IMG/VR virus record: IMGVR_UViG_3300013285_000094
Location: 1-21,361 of that record
Direction: 5' to 3' (one strand)
Source: a virus
Length of the DNA stretch: 21,361 bases
In this document: positions 13,104 through 18,258 of the stretch, piece after piece
Numbering within the stretch: the stretch's first letter is position 1
How the letters are laid out: each line of letters begins with the position of its first letter
Notes under the pieces: model-generated
What the model was told of the DNA's origin: nothing
What the model saw: only the letters and a program-made list of their open reading frames with translations
Database searches by the model: none
Translations under genes and position numbers: made by a program

Positions 13104-13225
13104 TGGGATTTATTGAATTCGCTCGTATAGATGAAAACGGTGTAGAGTGGGTAGATTTATCTAATGCCACTCCCGCCGAAAAATTAAATATTGAAATTGC
13201 TCTCTTTCAAGAGGGGGCACTTTAA
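13103..13225 (+). CDS. 40-aa microprotein, WVDLS family copy B
   Basis: This is a paralogue of 10354-10476 (27 of 40 residues identical), starting MGFIEFARIDENGVEWVDLS and ending LFQEGAL. The conserved C-terminus suggests a binding surface there. Overlaps of one base (TAATG) occur at both ends. Confidence 0.75.
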   Translation: MGFIEFARIDENGVEWVDLSNATPAEKLNIEIALFQEGAL

Positions 13226-13332
13226 TGGAGATTTTTATTTGTAATAATTGCTCAACGCTGGCAACAATGTCAGTGCTGGGTGATACAATACAACTAAATA
13301 AATGTAAATGTATGTCAAGAAAGGACAACTAA
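13225..13332 (+). CDS. 35-aa cysteine peptide with internal promoter
   Basis: Cysteines occur as CNNC near the start and CKC near the end, a minimal possible zinc knuckle. Codons for TMSVLGDTI form promoter P10. Coding is supported by TAATG overlaps on both sides and by its position after the WVDLS gene, where the other cassette also has a short peptide containing Met-Ser-Val. Confidence 0.55.
   Translation: MEIFICNNCSTLATMSVLGDTIQLNKCKCMSRKDN
13267..13289 (+). promoter_or_regulatory. Heptamer promoter P10 inside a coding gene
   Basis: ATGTCAG (13267-13273), 10 bp, TGA-TACAAT (13284-13289). It is in frame as Met-Ser-Val and drives 13332 onward. Confidence 0.65.
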
Positions 13333-13523
13333 TGTCAATGATAAAAAATGCTATTGAAAAAATAGTAAATTGCTCAGACTGCTATGGTCAAGGTTTTACT
13401 GGCTGGGTTTCACCAGACGGAGATTTTGACTATGATTTCTGCGACTGTAATCCAAATTCTATTTCTGCTGATGAAATAGAAGCACACAAAAATCAACTAT
13501 TCGCAGGAAGCGAGGCTAACTAA
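13332..13523 (+). CDS. DnaJ-type zinc-finger-like protein, 63 aa
   Basis: CSDCYGQGFTGW matches the CxxCxGxG repeat of DnaJ cysteine-rich domains, and a second cluster FCDCNP supplies two more ligands. A single half-finger of this kind is common in small phage proteins and may bind zinc for protein interaction. The ATG at 13332 has AAAGGA seven bases upstream and overlaps the previous stop. An in-frame ATG at 13308 is inside the previous gene. Confidence 0.75.
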   Translation: MSMIKNAIEKIVNCSDCYGQGFTGWVSPDGDFDYDFCDCNPNSISADEIEAHKNQLFAGSEAN

Positions 13524-13726
13524 TGTATAAAATAACTTGCGCCTATGATGGCAAAACACCGCATTGGTCTATGGTTTTAGATAATGCGCTAGACGCAGTA
13601 AATTCTTATCGTAGTTTCGTTGATTGGGGTTTTGCAGATAAATATGCAACTGTAAATTTATTAGAGCCAAGTGGAAAATTGCATACAAAAATTTTGTATC
13701 GTGGTGGTAAAATTGGCGGTAAATAA
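13523..13726 (+). CDS. Hypothetical protein, 67 aa
   Basis: This is an unrecognised small alpha/beta protein (MYKITCAYDGKTPHWSMVLD, then a helix DNALDAVNSYRSFVDWGF, then ATVNLLEPSGKLHTKILYRGG). It starts by TAATG overlap. The order strand-helix-strand resembles small RNA- or protein-binding folds, but no motif decides it. Confidence 0.72.
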   Translation: MYKITCAYDGKTPHWSMVLDNALDAVNSYRSFVDWGFADKYATVNLLEPSGKLHTKILYRGGKIGGK

Positions 13727-13730
13727 AATT

Positions 13731-13832
13731 ATGGAAAAAGTAAAAAGAATTCAAGAGTTGCGGAGATCAAATGCTGCAACTCCAATTCCTTCAAAGAAAA
13801 AATATTCTCGCAAAATAAAATTTAAAAAATAA
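13731..13832 (+). CDS. Basic 33-aa peptide
   Basis: The sequence starts MEKVKRIQELRRSNAATPIP and is followed by SKKKYSRKIKFKK. It is very basic, so it may bind nucleic acid or the ribosome. It lies four bases after the previous stop and has only a weak purine stretch as ribosome binding site. It is the last gene before a hairpin and GC element copy 4. Confidence 0.5.
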   Translation: MEKVKRIQELRRSNAATPIPSKKKYSRKIKFKK

Positions 13833-13852
13833 TTATGCAAGAAGCTGCATAA
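13833..13852 (+). terminator. AT-rich hairpin before GC element copy 4
   Basis: TTATGCA-agaagc-TGCATAA is a 7-bp perfect stem without a T-run. It may be a weak terminator or a 3' end stabiliser. Confidence 0.4.
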
Positions 13853-13858
13853 GTATGC

Positions 13859-13885
13859 GGGCGCGCCCCCGAGGTCGGGCGTGTC
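13859..13885 (+). ncRNA. GC hairpin element copy 4 (long-loop form)
   Basis: The 27-nt long-loop form is preceded by TATGC, as in copy 6. The flanks CGCCAC (13886) and GTGGCG (13917) form a further inverted repeat around the operator that follows. Confidence 0.7.
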
Positions 13886-13892
13886 GCCACGG

Positions 13893-13908
13893 TGTGATAT
13901 TTATCACT
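13893..13908. promoter_or_regulatory. CRP/GlxR-like operator
   Basis: TGTGATATTTATCACT matches TGTGA-N6-TCAC. Its centre is about 31 bp upstream of the -35 at 13929. Confidence 0.55.
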
Positions 13909-13928
13909 TACGGGATGTGGCGTTTTAC

Positions 13929-13957
13929 TTGATAATGTCAGTGCAATGTGTTATTAT
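13929..13957 (+). promoter_or_regulatory. Heptamer promoter P11
   Basis: TTGATA (13929-13934), ATGTCAG spacer start, then TGT-TATTAT (13952-13957). It drives 13984-14279. Confidence 0.75.
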
Positions 13958-13983
13958 TCTGATACTTAAAGAAAGGTAAACTT

Positions 13984-14184
13984 ATGTTAAATCAACAAGA
14001 AGTTTTTGAAGTAGCCTGCCTATACTATGAAGTATGTGGGGCTAAAGAGACATTCTATTCTATAGAAGAATATGAAATATACGGCGATGATTATGTCTGC
14101 CCTGAATGTTATGATCAAGAAGATATGGGGCTAATGGGTTTTGATTCATTCCCGCTCTCCCTTGAATATGACGAGGGGGAGTAA
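13984..14184 (+). CDS. Acidic CPEC protein, 66 aa
   Basis: This strongly acidic protein has VACLYYEVCG and VCPECYDQED, a possible zinc site made of CxxC and two spaced Cys. It is not a recognised family. AAAGAAAGG precedes the ATG by eight bases. It ends in a TAATG overlap with the membrane peptide that follows. Confidence 0.72.
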   Translation: MLNQQEVFEVACLYYEVCGAKETFYSIEEYEIYGDDYVCPECYDQEDMGLMGFDSFPLSLEYDEGE

Positions 14185-14279
14185 TGAATTTTATCTCTAA
14201 TCTATTCCCCACACCTTTATCATTATATATTTATGTAATGATAGTTACCACTGCCGTCTGCTGGATTGCCAGCAGATGA
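14184..14279 (+). CDS. Small membrane peptide, 31 aa
   Basis: Residues about 10-28 (TPLSLYIYVMIVTTAVCWIA) form one hydrophobic segment and the end is SR. It is coupled by TAATG to the upstream acidic protein. Its last codons form an 8-bp hairpin. It could anchor its partner to the membrane. That is inference. Confidence 0.5.
   Translation: MNFISNLFPTPLSLYIYVMIVTTAVCWIASR
14257..14276 (+). terminator. Hairpin at the end of the 14184 gene
   Basis: TCTGCTGG-attg-CCAGCAGA is an 8-bp perfect stem with a tetraloop but no T-run. The next promoter's heptamer starts three bases later, so it may insulate or attenuate. Confidence 0.45.
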
Positions 14280-14301
14280 TGTCAGTGCCCCCTGCTATAA
14301 T
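14279..14301 (+). promoter_or_regulatory. Heptamer promoter P12
   Basis: ATGTCAG (14279-14285), 10 bp, TGC-TATAAT (14296-14301). The -35 region overlaps the preceding hairpin. It drives 14332-15153. Confidence 0.72.
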
Positions 14302-14331
14302 AAATATCCCAACAACGAAAGGTAATAACTA

Positions 14332-14601
14332 ATGTCAACTAAACTCAAGTCTCATAACTTGGATACAAATGGGTGGAATGAATTTCCATTCTCTGTTAAA
14401 GGTGTAAACTTTATTTCTAAAGTCTCTAATGACTCTCCCCTACTTCCCCGCATTATAAACTTACCTGAAGGTATTTTTGAAAAAATGAATCAGTCAGCCG
14501 TATCAGACTTAATTGAAGATACAAGTTCATTAGAGTCTATCGCAATGCGATTAATTGTATTAAATGAAAGCGCTAGTCACGCAGTATTGGAGTTAATGTA
14601 A
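14332..14601 (+). CDS. Hypothetical protein, 89 aa
   Basis: I do not recognise this protein. The first half is beta-like (WNEFPFSVKGVNFISKVS). The second half is helical (NLPEGIFEKMNQSAVSDLIE, then SLESIAMRLIVLNESASHAV). GAAAGG lies ten bases upstream of the ATG. The next gene starts directly at the stop. Confidence 0.75.
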   Translation: MSTKLKSHNLDTNGWNEFPFSVKGVNFISKVSNDSPLLPRIINLPEGIFEKMNQSAVSDLIEDTSSLESIAMRLIVLNESASHAVLELM

Positions 14602-14913
14602 ATGGGATACAATTCCGCTGTAGACTTATCTGAATCTCCATTAGCAATTAGAACACAATTGAAGTATCACTTAACGGGTAATCATTATCCACCCGTCCCT
14701 GCTTCTATGGTTGACTCATGCTTAGATGCTATTGACGCTTATCATGATGAAGACTATGACCGTTTAATTAAACTTCCCGAGGGTGTATCGTGGCGTGGAG
14801 AAGATAGTGCTCCAGCGTCCGCTATCGCAGAAGCACACCACTTGGATCCATGGCTACCGCATGCACACTACTGCGATTGTGAAGAATGCATCGGAGTTCA
14901 AGATGATGAATAG
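14602..14913 (+). CDS. Hypothetical protein with CDCEEC tail, 103 aa
   Basis: This is an unrecognised protein of mixed structure: SESPLAIRTQLKYHLTGNHY, a helical SMVDSCLDAIDAYHDEDYD, then LPEGVSWRG and HAHYCDCEEC. The terminal HxHxCxCxxC could bind a metal. The start follows the previous stop immediately with GGAG inside the previous gene. Confidence 0.75.
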   Translation: MGYNSAVDLSESPLAIRTQLKYHLTGNHYPPVPASMVDSCLDAIDAYHDEDYDRLIKLPEGVSWRGEDSAPASAIAEAHHLDPWLPHAHYCDCEECIGVQDDE

Positions 14914-15049
14914 ATCTGTTGAAGAAATACTAATGCAATGGTATCCTGACGGGGACTTTACTGAAGAGGACCTATGGGATGCAATTGCAGAAGCTAATGA
15001 TGTTGATGTAAATGAAATTATGGACCAAGATATTTTAGAGTTTATTTAA
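14903..15049 (+). CDS. Acidic helical protein, 48 aa
   Basis: MMNRSVEEILMQWYPDGDFT is followed by EEDLWDAIAEANDVD. It is acidic and helical. GGAG precedes the ATG at 14903 by six bases. An in-frame upstream extension would lie wholly inside the previous gene and is rejected. Function unknown. Confidence 0.68.
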   Translation: MMNRSVEEILMQWYPDGDFTEEDLWDAIAEANDVDVNEIMDQDILEFI

Positions 15050-15066
15050 ATTTATCGGGGGATAAA

Positions 15067-15153
15067 ATGATAGTGCAGTTACTAGATCATATAATTACTA
15101 GTGTATTTTATATAATCAGTTTCTGCACTATTAAATTTTTAATTGGTAAATAA
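15067..15153 (+). CDS. Possible small membrane peptide, 28 aa
   Basis: The sequence starts MIVQLLDHIITSVFYIISF and continues CTIKFLIGK. It is almost wholly hydrophobic with a basic end, so it could be a membrane microprotein. GGGGGA lies five bases upstream. Coding is uncertain because of its size. Confidence 0.42.
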   Translation: MIVQLLDHIITSVFYIISFCTIKFLIGK

Positions 15154-15184
15154 TTTTTTGTTGTTTAAAATCCCCGCTTTTTTT

Positions 15185-15211
15185 GGGCGCGCCCCCGAGG
15201 TCGGGCGTGTC
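15185..15211 (+). ncRNA. GC hairpin element copy 5 (long-loop form)
   Basis: This follows CCCCGC and a run of T (15172-15184), the remnant of a terminator whose 5' arm is not clear. The 27 nt equal copies 1, 4 and 6. Confidence 0.7.
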
Positions 15212-15231
15212 TGTGGATTACGTGTGGATAA
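15212..15231 (-). promoter_or_regulatory. Pair of DnaA-box-like sequences
   Basis: TGTGGATTA (15212-15220) and TGTGGATAA (15223-15231) lie 11 bp apart. The second is the exact complement of the DnaA consensus TTATCCACA. The first repeats the sequence next to hairpin copy 1. Confidence 0.45.
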
Positions 15232-15239
15232 CTTTACGA

Positions 15240-15255
15240 TGTGAGATTTATCACA
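15240..15255. promoter_or_regulatory. CRP/GlxR-like operator
   Basis: TGTGAGATTTATCACA is a perfect TGTGA-N6-TCACA site preceded by ACGA, as at 16527 and 18551. Confidence 0.6.
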
Positions 15256-15260
15256 TGGAA

Positions 15261-15272
15261 CAAATCGGGCAT
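15261..15272 (-). repeat. Inverted ATGTCCGATTTG-type repeat
   Basis: CAAATCGGGCAT is one base from the complement of the repeat. It sits between the operator and promoter P13. Confidence 0.45.
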
Positions 15273-15314
15273 TACGGACAAATCTTTCTTTGTTTTATTA
15301 TTTAAGATGGACAG

Positions 15315-15337
15315 ATGTCAGCCCTGTATGTTAAAAT
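15315..15337 (+). promoter_or_regulatory. Heptamer promoter P13
   Basis: ATGTCAG (15315-15321), 10 bp, TGT-TAAAAT (15332-15337), with TGGACA just upstream as -35. It drives the DUF932 gene. Confidence 0.7.
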
Positions 15338-15364
15338 AAGACTAACTAACGAAAGGAAATAAAA

Positions 15365-16402
15365 ATGACAAACGTCATGTCACAGGTTCACCGCTCAGAA
15401 GTTGAGTCTGGTGAAGTTTCACTTGCTGTCAGCACACGCACAACACCTGCGTGGCACAGTTTTGCAAATAAAATCTTCACAAAAGATGAAGAAGTCACAA
15501 CACAAAAAATGCTAGATGGTGCTAAACTATCAAATTGGAACGTTGCTCTTGAGCCTGTTTCAAATCTATTAGCAGATAATTACAATCAAGTAGGCGAGAA
15601 CTTTCTCGTTGTTCGTGACAATCCTTACACATTAGGGCAAAAAGATGTTTTGTCTGTTGTAGGTTCACGCTATAAGACAGTACAAAATGAAGAACTATTT
15701 TCTTTTGCTGATAACCTTCATGATGGCAATTCTGATGTTTATTGGGAGTCTGCTGGTTCTCTTAAAAGTGGTCGTGTGGTGTTTGGAACAATGTCTGTTC
15801 CCCGCACTATTGTTCTTGACCCAAAAGGCGTTGCTGATGAAACAAAACTTTATCTAATCGTGTGGACTTCACATGATGGTTCTGTTGCTGTTCAATCTGC
15901 TATCACTCCCGTTCGTGTTATGTGTCAAAATACACTTAATTTCGCAATGAAGCAAGCAAAGCAATCTTTCAAAATCCGTCACACACAAACTGTTGATGGA
16001 AAAATTGTTGCTGCTCGTGAGGCTCTAGGTTTAACTTTTGCCTATGCTGATGAGTTTGAAAAGCAGGCACAGGAACTTTTCAAAATTGAAGTTTCAAATG
16101 CTAAGTTTTCTGAAATCATTAACAAGATGTACCCTAAGCCTGAGTCTGATAAAAAAGGTTCAATTAAAAAGTGGGAGAACAAAGTTGTTCTTCTTGATGA
16201 GTTGTATCATAACTCACCTACCAACACAAACATTAAAGGCACAGCATGGGGCGTTGTAAATGCTCTGACTGAACGCCTAGATTATTACCGCACTGCTCGC
16301 AAGGCAGGCGATAGTTTGATGGCAGGAGCAAGTGGTTTTGACCCAGTTGTTACCGCAGAAAAAAATAAAATTGTTAAGCAAGTATTGGCTCTTGCTAAAT
16401 AA
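15365..16402 (+). CDS. DUF932 (TIGR03299-type) phage/plasmid-like protein
   Basis: This 345-residue protein shows the DUF932 pattern: early PAWHSFANKI, then FLVVRDNPY, VVGSRYKTVQNEELFSFAD, SAGSLKSGRVVFGTMSVP, LYLIVWTSHDGSVAVQSAITPVRVMCQNTL across residues about 160-192, and helical IRHTQTV...AREALGLTF. Proteins of this family are frequent on phages and plasmids of many bacteria, especially actinobacteria. Their biochemical role is not settled. AAAGGAAAT lies upstream of the ATG. It is the only large gene in the accessory region, and stands alone between its own promoter and a perfect terminator, so its expression is controlled separately. Confidence 0.88.
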   Translation: MTNVMSQVHRSEVESGEVSLAVSTRTTPAWHSFANKIFTKDEEVTTQKMLDGAKLSNWNVALEPVSNLLADNYNQVGENFLVVRDNPYTLGQKDVLSVVGSRYKTVQNEELFSFADNLHDGNSDVYWESAGSLKSGRVVFGTMSVPRTIVLDPKGVADETKLYLIVWTSHDGSVAVQSAITPVRVMCQNTLNFAMKQAKQSFKIRHTQTVDGKIVAAREALGLTFAYADEFEKQAQELFKIEVSNAKFSEIINKMYPKPESDKKGSIKKWENKVVLLDELYHNSPTNTNIKGTAWGVVNALTERLDYYRTARKAGDSLMAGASGFDPVVTAEKNKIVKQVLALAK

Positions 16403-16414
16403 TTAAAATAAACT

Positions 16415-16447
16415 TAGCGGGGGCAAAAGCCCCCGCTATTTTTTTTG
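16415..16447 (+). terminator. Strong rho-independent terminator
   Basis: A 10-bp perfect stem TAGCGGGGGC / GCCCCCGCTA with an AAAA loop is followed by eight T. Confidence 0.92.
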
Positions 16448-16464
16448 TTTAAATTTTAATTAAT

Positions 16465-16488
16465 ATTTATACAGCTAAATGTATAAAT
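16465..16488 (+). other. AT-rich hairpin before GC element copy 6
   Basis: ATTTATAC-agctaaat-GTATAAAT is an 8-bp perfect stem just after the strong terminator. It corresponds in position to the hairpin at 13833 before copy 4. Confidence 0.45.
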
Positions 16489-16492
16489 ATGC

Positions 16493-16519
16493 GGGCGCGC
16501 CCCCGAGGTCGGGCGTGTC
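16493..16519 (+). ncRNA. GC hairpin element copy 6 (long-loop form)
   Basis: The 27-nt long-loop form is identical to copies 1, 4 and 5. The strong terminator upstream shows that this element is not needed as the primary terminator. Confidence 0.7.
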
Positions 16520-16526
16520 GTTACGA

Positions 16527-16542
16527 TGTGATTAAAATCACC
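16527..16542. promoter_or_regulatory. CRP/GlxR-like operator
   Basis: TGTGATTAAAATCACC matches TGTGA-N6-TCAC, preceded by TTACGA. It lies upstream of the tRNA promoter. Confidence 0.5.
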
Positions 16543-16563
16543 TTAAGTTTTGCGGCGTGTCAT

Positions 16564-16592
16564 TTGATTTGATAGATTTAATTTAGTATAAT
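16564..16592 (+). promoter_or_regulatory. tRNA promoter
   Basis: TTGATT (16564-16569), 17 bp, TATAAT (16587-16592). Transcription would start near 16599, just before the mature tRNA 5' end. The heptamer is absent. Confidence 0.75.
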
Positions 16593-16601
16593 TGCTAACT
16601 T

Positions 16602-16675
16602 GACCTCATAGAGCAATTGGTTAGCTCGTCGCCCTGTCACGGCGGAGGTTGCGGGTTCAAGTCCCGTTGGGGTCG
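16602..16675 (+). tRNA. tRNA-Asp (GTC)
   Basis: A full cloverleaf can be drawn: acceptor GACCTCA / TGGGGTC (one G-U), D arm GAGC-aattggtta-GCTC, anticodon arm TCGCC-CTGTCAC-GGCGG with anticodon GTC, variable AGGTT, T arm GCGGG-TTCAAGT-CCCGT, discriminator G. CCA is not encoded and must be added by the host. Phage tRNAs are thought to support translation when codon use differs from the host or when host tRNA is degraded. It has its own promoter and is followed at once by promoter P14. Confidence 0.95.
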
Positions 16676-16681
16676 CTGGTA

Positions 16682-16704
16682 ATGTCAGAGGTATCTGATA
16701 GAAT
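16682..16704 (+). promoter_or_regulatory. Heptamer promoter P14
   Basis: ATGTCAG (16682-16688), 10 bp, TGA-TAGAAT (16699-16704), only six bases after the tRNA. The -35 region overlaps the tRNA 3' end. Confidence 0.72.
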
Positions 16705-16726
16705 ACCATCAAAGAAAGGAAATGAA

Positions 16727-16906
16727 ATGACAACCTGGAACAAATGGGATTACTTGTGTACCAATTGTGATGCCAACATTGAAATGACTATTAAATCTAA
16801 TGGAAATCTTCATAAAGATAATTGTCCAAAATGTGATTTTGCAATGACATTAATGTCAGTTGTAGATGCTACAATACCTGATGACAAAAAAGAAGGCGGT
16901 ATCTAA
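16727..16906 (+). CDS. Zinc-ribbon protein, 59 aa
   Basis: YLCTNCDANIEM and DNCPKCDFAM place two CxxC pairs about 20 residues apart, a textbook small zinc ribbon. The ATG at 16727 has AAAGGAAAT upstream. A longer in-frame start inside the tRNA is rejected. Its final third (LMSVVDATIP) doubles as promoter P15, and the end AAGAAGGCGG gives the next ribosome binding site. One-base overlap with the next gene. Confidence 0.78.
   Translation: MTTWNKWDYLCTNCDANIEMTIKSNGNLHKDNCPKCDFAMTLMSVVDATIPDDKKEGGI
16853..16875 (+). promoter_or_regulatory. Heptamer promoter P15 inside a coding gene
   Basis: ATGTCAG (16853-16859), 10 bp, TGC-TACAAT (16870-16875), in frame as Met-Ser-Val. It drives 16906. Confidence 0.6.
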
Positions 16907-17133
16907 TGGCAGTAATAACGCTACAAGTTCCTAACCAATCTCAAATGGGGTATGGATTAGGTAAAGCAATTCAGTATGGCGTTGAGTATGAAGTTAAAGA
17001 TAACTTACAAGTTGAATTAACATCTGCTGACGAAATAAGATTGGCAAAGATGATGGTCGCATTTCAAGGTAAGTTAGTTAGTTCTAACATACAAAAAAAT
17101 GTGCGTGTTGATTTGCCAAAACACGAAGCCTAG
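16906..17133 (+). CDS. Hypothetical protein, 75 aa
   Basis: I do not recognise this protein. It starts with a beta strand (MAVITLQVPN), continues KAIQYGVEYEVKDNLQVELT, then a helix ADEIRLAKMMVAFQGK and a last strand KNVRVDLP. A small alpha/beta fold is likely. The start overlaps the previous TAA, with AAGAAGG six bases upstream. Confidence 0.73.
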   Translation: MAVITLQVPNQSQMGYGLGKAIQYGVEYEVKDNLQVELTSADEIRLAKMMVAFQGKLVSSNIQKNVRVDLPKHEA

Positions 17134-17142
17134 TGTTATACT
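17113..17142 (+). promoter_or_regulatory. Promoter P16
   Basis: TTGCCA (17113-17118), 18 bp, TGT-TATACT (17137-17142). No heptamer. The -35 lies in the end of the previous gene. It drives 17187. Confidence 0.6.
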
Positions 17143-17186
17143 AGGACACCCCCAAATAACCCAACAACAGAAAAGGAAAAGAAACA

Positions 17187-17606
17187 ATGGCAAGTAGAGC
17201 AATCTCCGTAAAAGTACCAACAGTTAAGGTAATCAAGGCTTTGGAAACAAAGTTGGAAAAAGTAAAAGCAGATTGGTTAAGCCAAGAAGCAAATGAAACA
17301 AGGTATCAAAAGTCTTTAGAAGCACATAAAAAAGTAATGATTGACTTTGCTATCGCAAACATCAAATCAGCAAACAACTTCCGCACAAGTCACAGGGCTT
17401 GGGATAATAGAATTAACATTGACTTTGACGTTTATACAAATGGTGTTGATTTTCCAAAAGAGCCAACACGGGATTTTGTACAAATGTATCAACACAACTA
17501 TGACAGCACTTTAGAGGAAATTAACAATGCCCTCAACATCTTAAAGATGACAGATGAGGAAACAGTTAATGCTTCCACTATGAAGTCAATCGCACAGTAT
17601 CTATAA
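17187..17606 (+). CDS. Hypothetical helical protein, 139 aa
   Basis: This is an unrecognised protein. Residues about 8-60 are a long charged helical stretch (KVIKALETKLEKVKADWLSQ, ETRYQKSLEAHKKVMID) that could be a coiled coil. Residues about 62-100 are mixed (NNFRTSHRAWDNRINIDFDV) and the rest helical (YDSTLEEINNALNIL). AAAAGGAAA lies upstream of the ATG. It is alone in its unit, between P16 and the hairpin at 17618. Confidence 0.8.
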   Translation: MASRAISVKVPTVKVIKALETKLEKVKADWLSQEANETRYQKSLEAHKKVMIDFAIANIKSANNFRTSHRAWDNRINIDFDVYTNGVDFPKEPTRDFVQMYQHNYDSTLEEINNALNILKMTDEETVNASTMKSIAQYL

Positions 17607-17617
17607 ATAAATAATCT

Positions 17618-17653
17618 TGGGCGGGGCTCTAACTCCTTTCTTTACCCCGCCCA
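17618..17653 (+). terminator. GC-rich hairpin after the 17187 gene
   Basis: TGGGCGGGG / CCCCGCCCA is a 9-bp perfect stem with an 18-nt loop, but no T-run follows. It is likely a transcript end or insulator. Confidence 0.55.
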
Positions 17654-17662
17654 CCTTCCCAC

Positions 17663-17691
17663 TTGACGAAAAATAAATAAAGCGATAGGAT
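17663..17691 (+). promoter_or_regulatory. Promoter P17, leaderless type
   Basis: TTGACG (17663-17668), 17 bp, TAGGAT (17686-17691). The ATG at 17698 starts seven bases after the -10, which is where transcription should begin. Confidence 0.65.
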
Positions 17692-17697
17692 AGCCAA

Positions 17698-17766
17698 ATG
17701 AACGCAATAATAGTGGTTTTTGTATTACTATCACTCGTAGCAGTACTATTAGGAGGTATGTTGTAA
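17698..17766 (+). CDS. Leaderless 22-aa membrane peptide
   Basis: The sequence is MNAIIVVFVLLSLVAVLLGG followed by ML. It is a single hydrophobic helix. There is no room for a Shine-Dalgarno between the predicted start point and the ATG, so it is probably translated from a leaderless mRNA. Its codons for LGGM contain AGGAGG, the ribosome binding site of the next gene, and the ends overlap as TAATG. It may be a leader peptide or a membrane microprotein. Confidence 0.52.
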   Translation: MNAIIVVFVLLSLVAVLLGGML

Positions 17767-18161
17767 TGGGAGCACGAATTAACTTTGTATTCAAAACAAA
17801 CTTAGATGAACCTTATTTAGTTCTTTATTCACACTGGGGCGAAACCGAGTGGCGTAAAGATTTAGCACAGGCTTTAGAGTTCGCTAAACCCCGCTGGACA
17901 GATGACTCTTATTGCCTTCGCATAATCATTGACCAATTAACTAAAGATGGTCGGGACTTAGAAACAGGCTTTGGATTATTTTTAGCCAAGCAAGATGAAT
18001 TAACATTTCTTGACTATCCCGTAATCATTGACACACAAGCACAATGGGTTGAAGATGAAGGTCATAAACACTCATGGAGTTCATTTATTGAATACCAACA
18101 AGAAATGTTAGAGTATCACAATCCAATCCCAGCAGAGGTAAATGACTATGTTGGGAACTGA
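17766..18161 (+). CDS. Conserved actinophage-type protein, 131 aa
   Basis: The start MGARINFVFKTN and the segment LVLYSHWGETEWRKDLAQAL resemble a protein family I remember from Streptomyces and mycobacterial phages and prophages, with unknown function. It continues RWTDDSYCLRIIIDQL, ETGFGLFL and YPVIIDTQAQWVEDEGHKHS. It is an alpha/beta protein without a recognisable active site. AGGAGG lies ten bases upstream inside the 22-residue gene. It overlaps the next gene by 14 bases. Confidence 0.78.
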   Translation: MGARINFVFKTNLDEPYLVLYSHWGETEWRKDLAQALEFAKPRWTDDSYCLRIIIDQLTKDGRDLETGFGLFLAKQDELTFLDYPVIIDTQAQWVEDEGHKHSWSSFIEYQQEMLEYHNPIPAEVNDYVGN

Positions 18162-18258
18162 AAAGTGGACATTGCTTTGCTATGATTGTTCCGCAGAATA
18201 TAAAGCAGACATAGCATCAGAACGCTGGACATGTAAGGAGTGTGGCGGTGACAACTAA
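18148..18258 (+). CDS. Zinc-ribbon microprotein, 36 aa
   Basis: LLCYDCSAEYKAD and WTCKECGGDN give two CxxC pairs 18 residues apart in a 36-residue peptide, a minimal zinc ribbon. AGAGG precedes the ATG by nine bases inside the previous gene. It overlaps the next gene by 11 bases. Confidence 0.7.
   Translation: MLGTEKWTLLCYDCSAEYKADIASERWTCKECGGDN

Noticed and set aside
9968-16519. GC hairpin elements as simple rho-independent terminators
   Set aside because: No T-run follows on the plus strand. T-runs precede them and belong to upstream terminators. As minus-strand terminators they would face no minus-strand gene.
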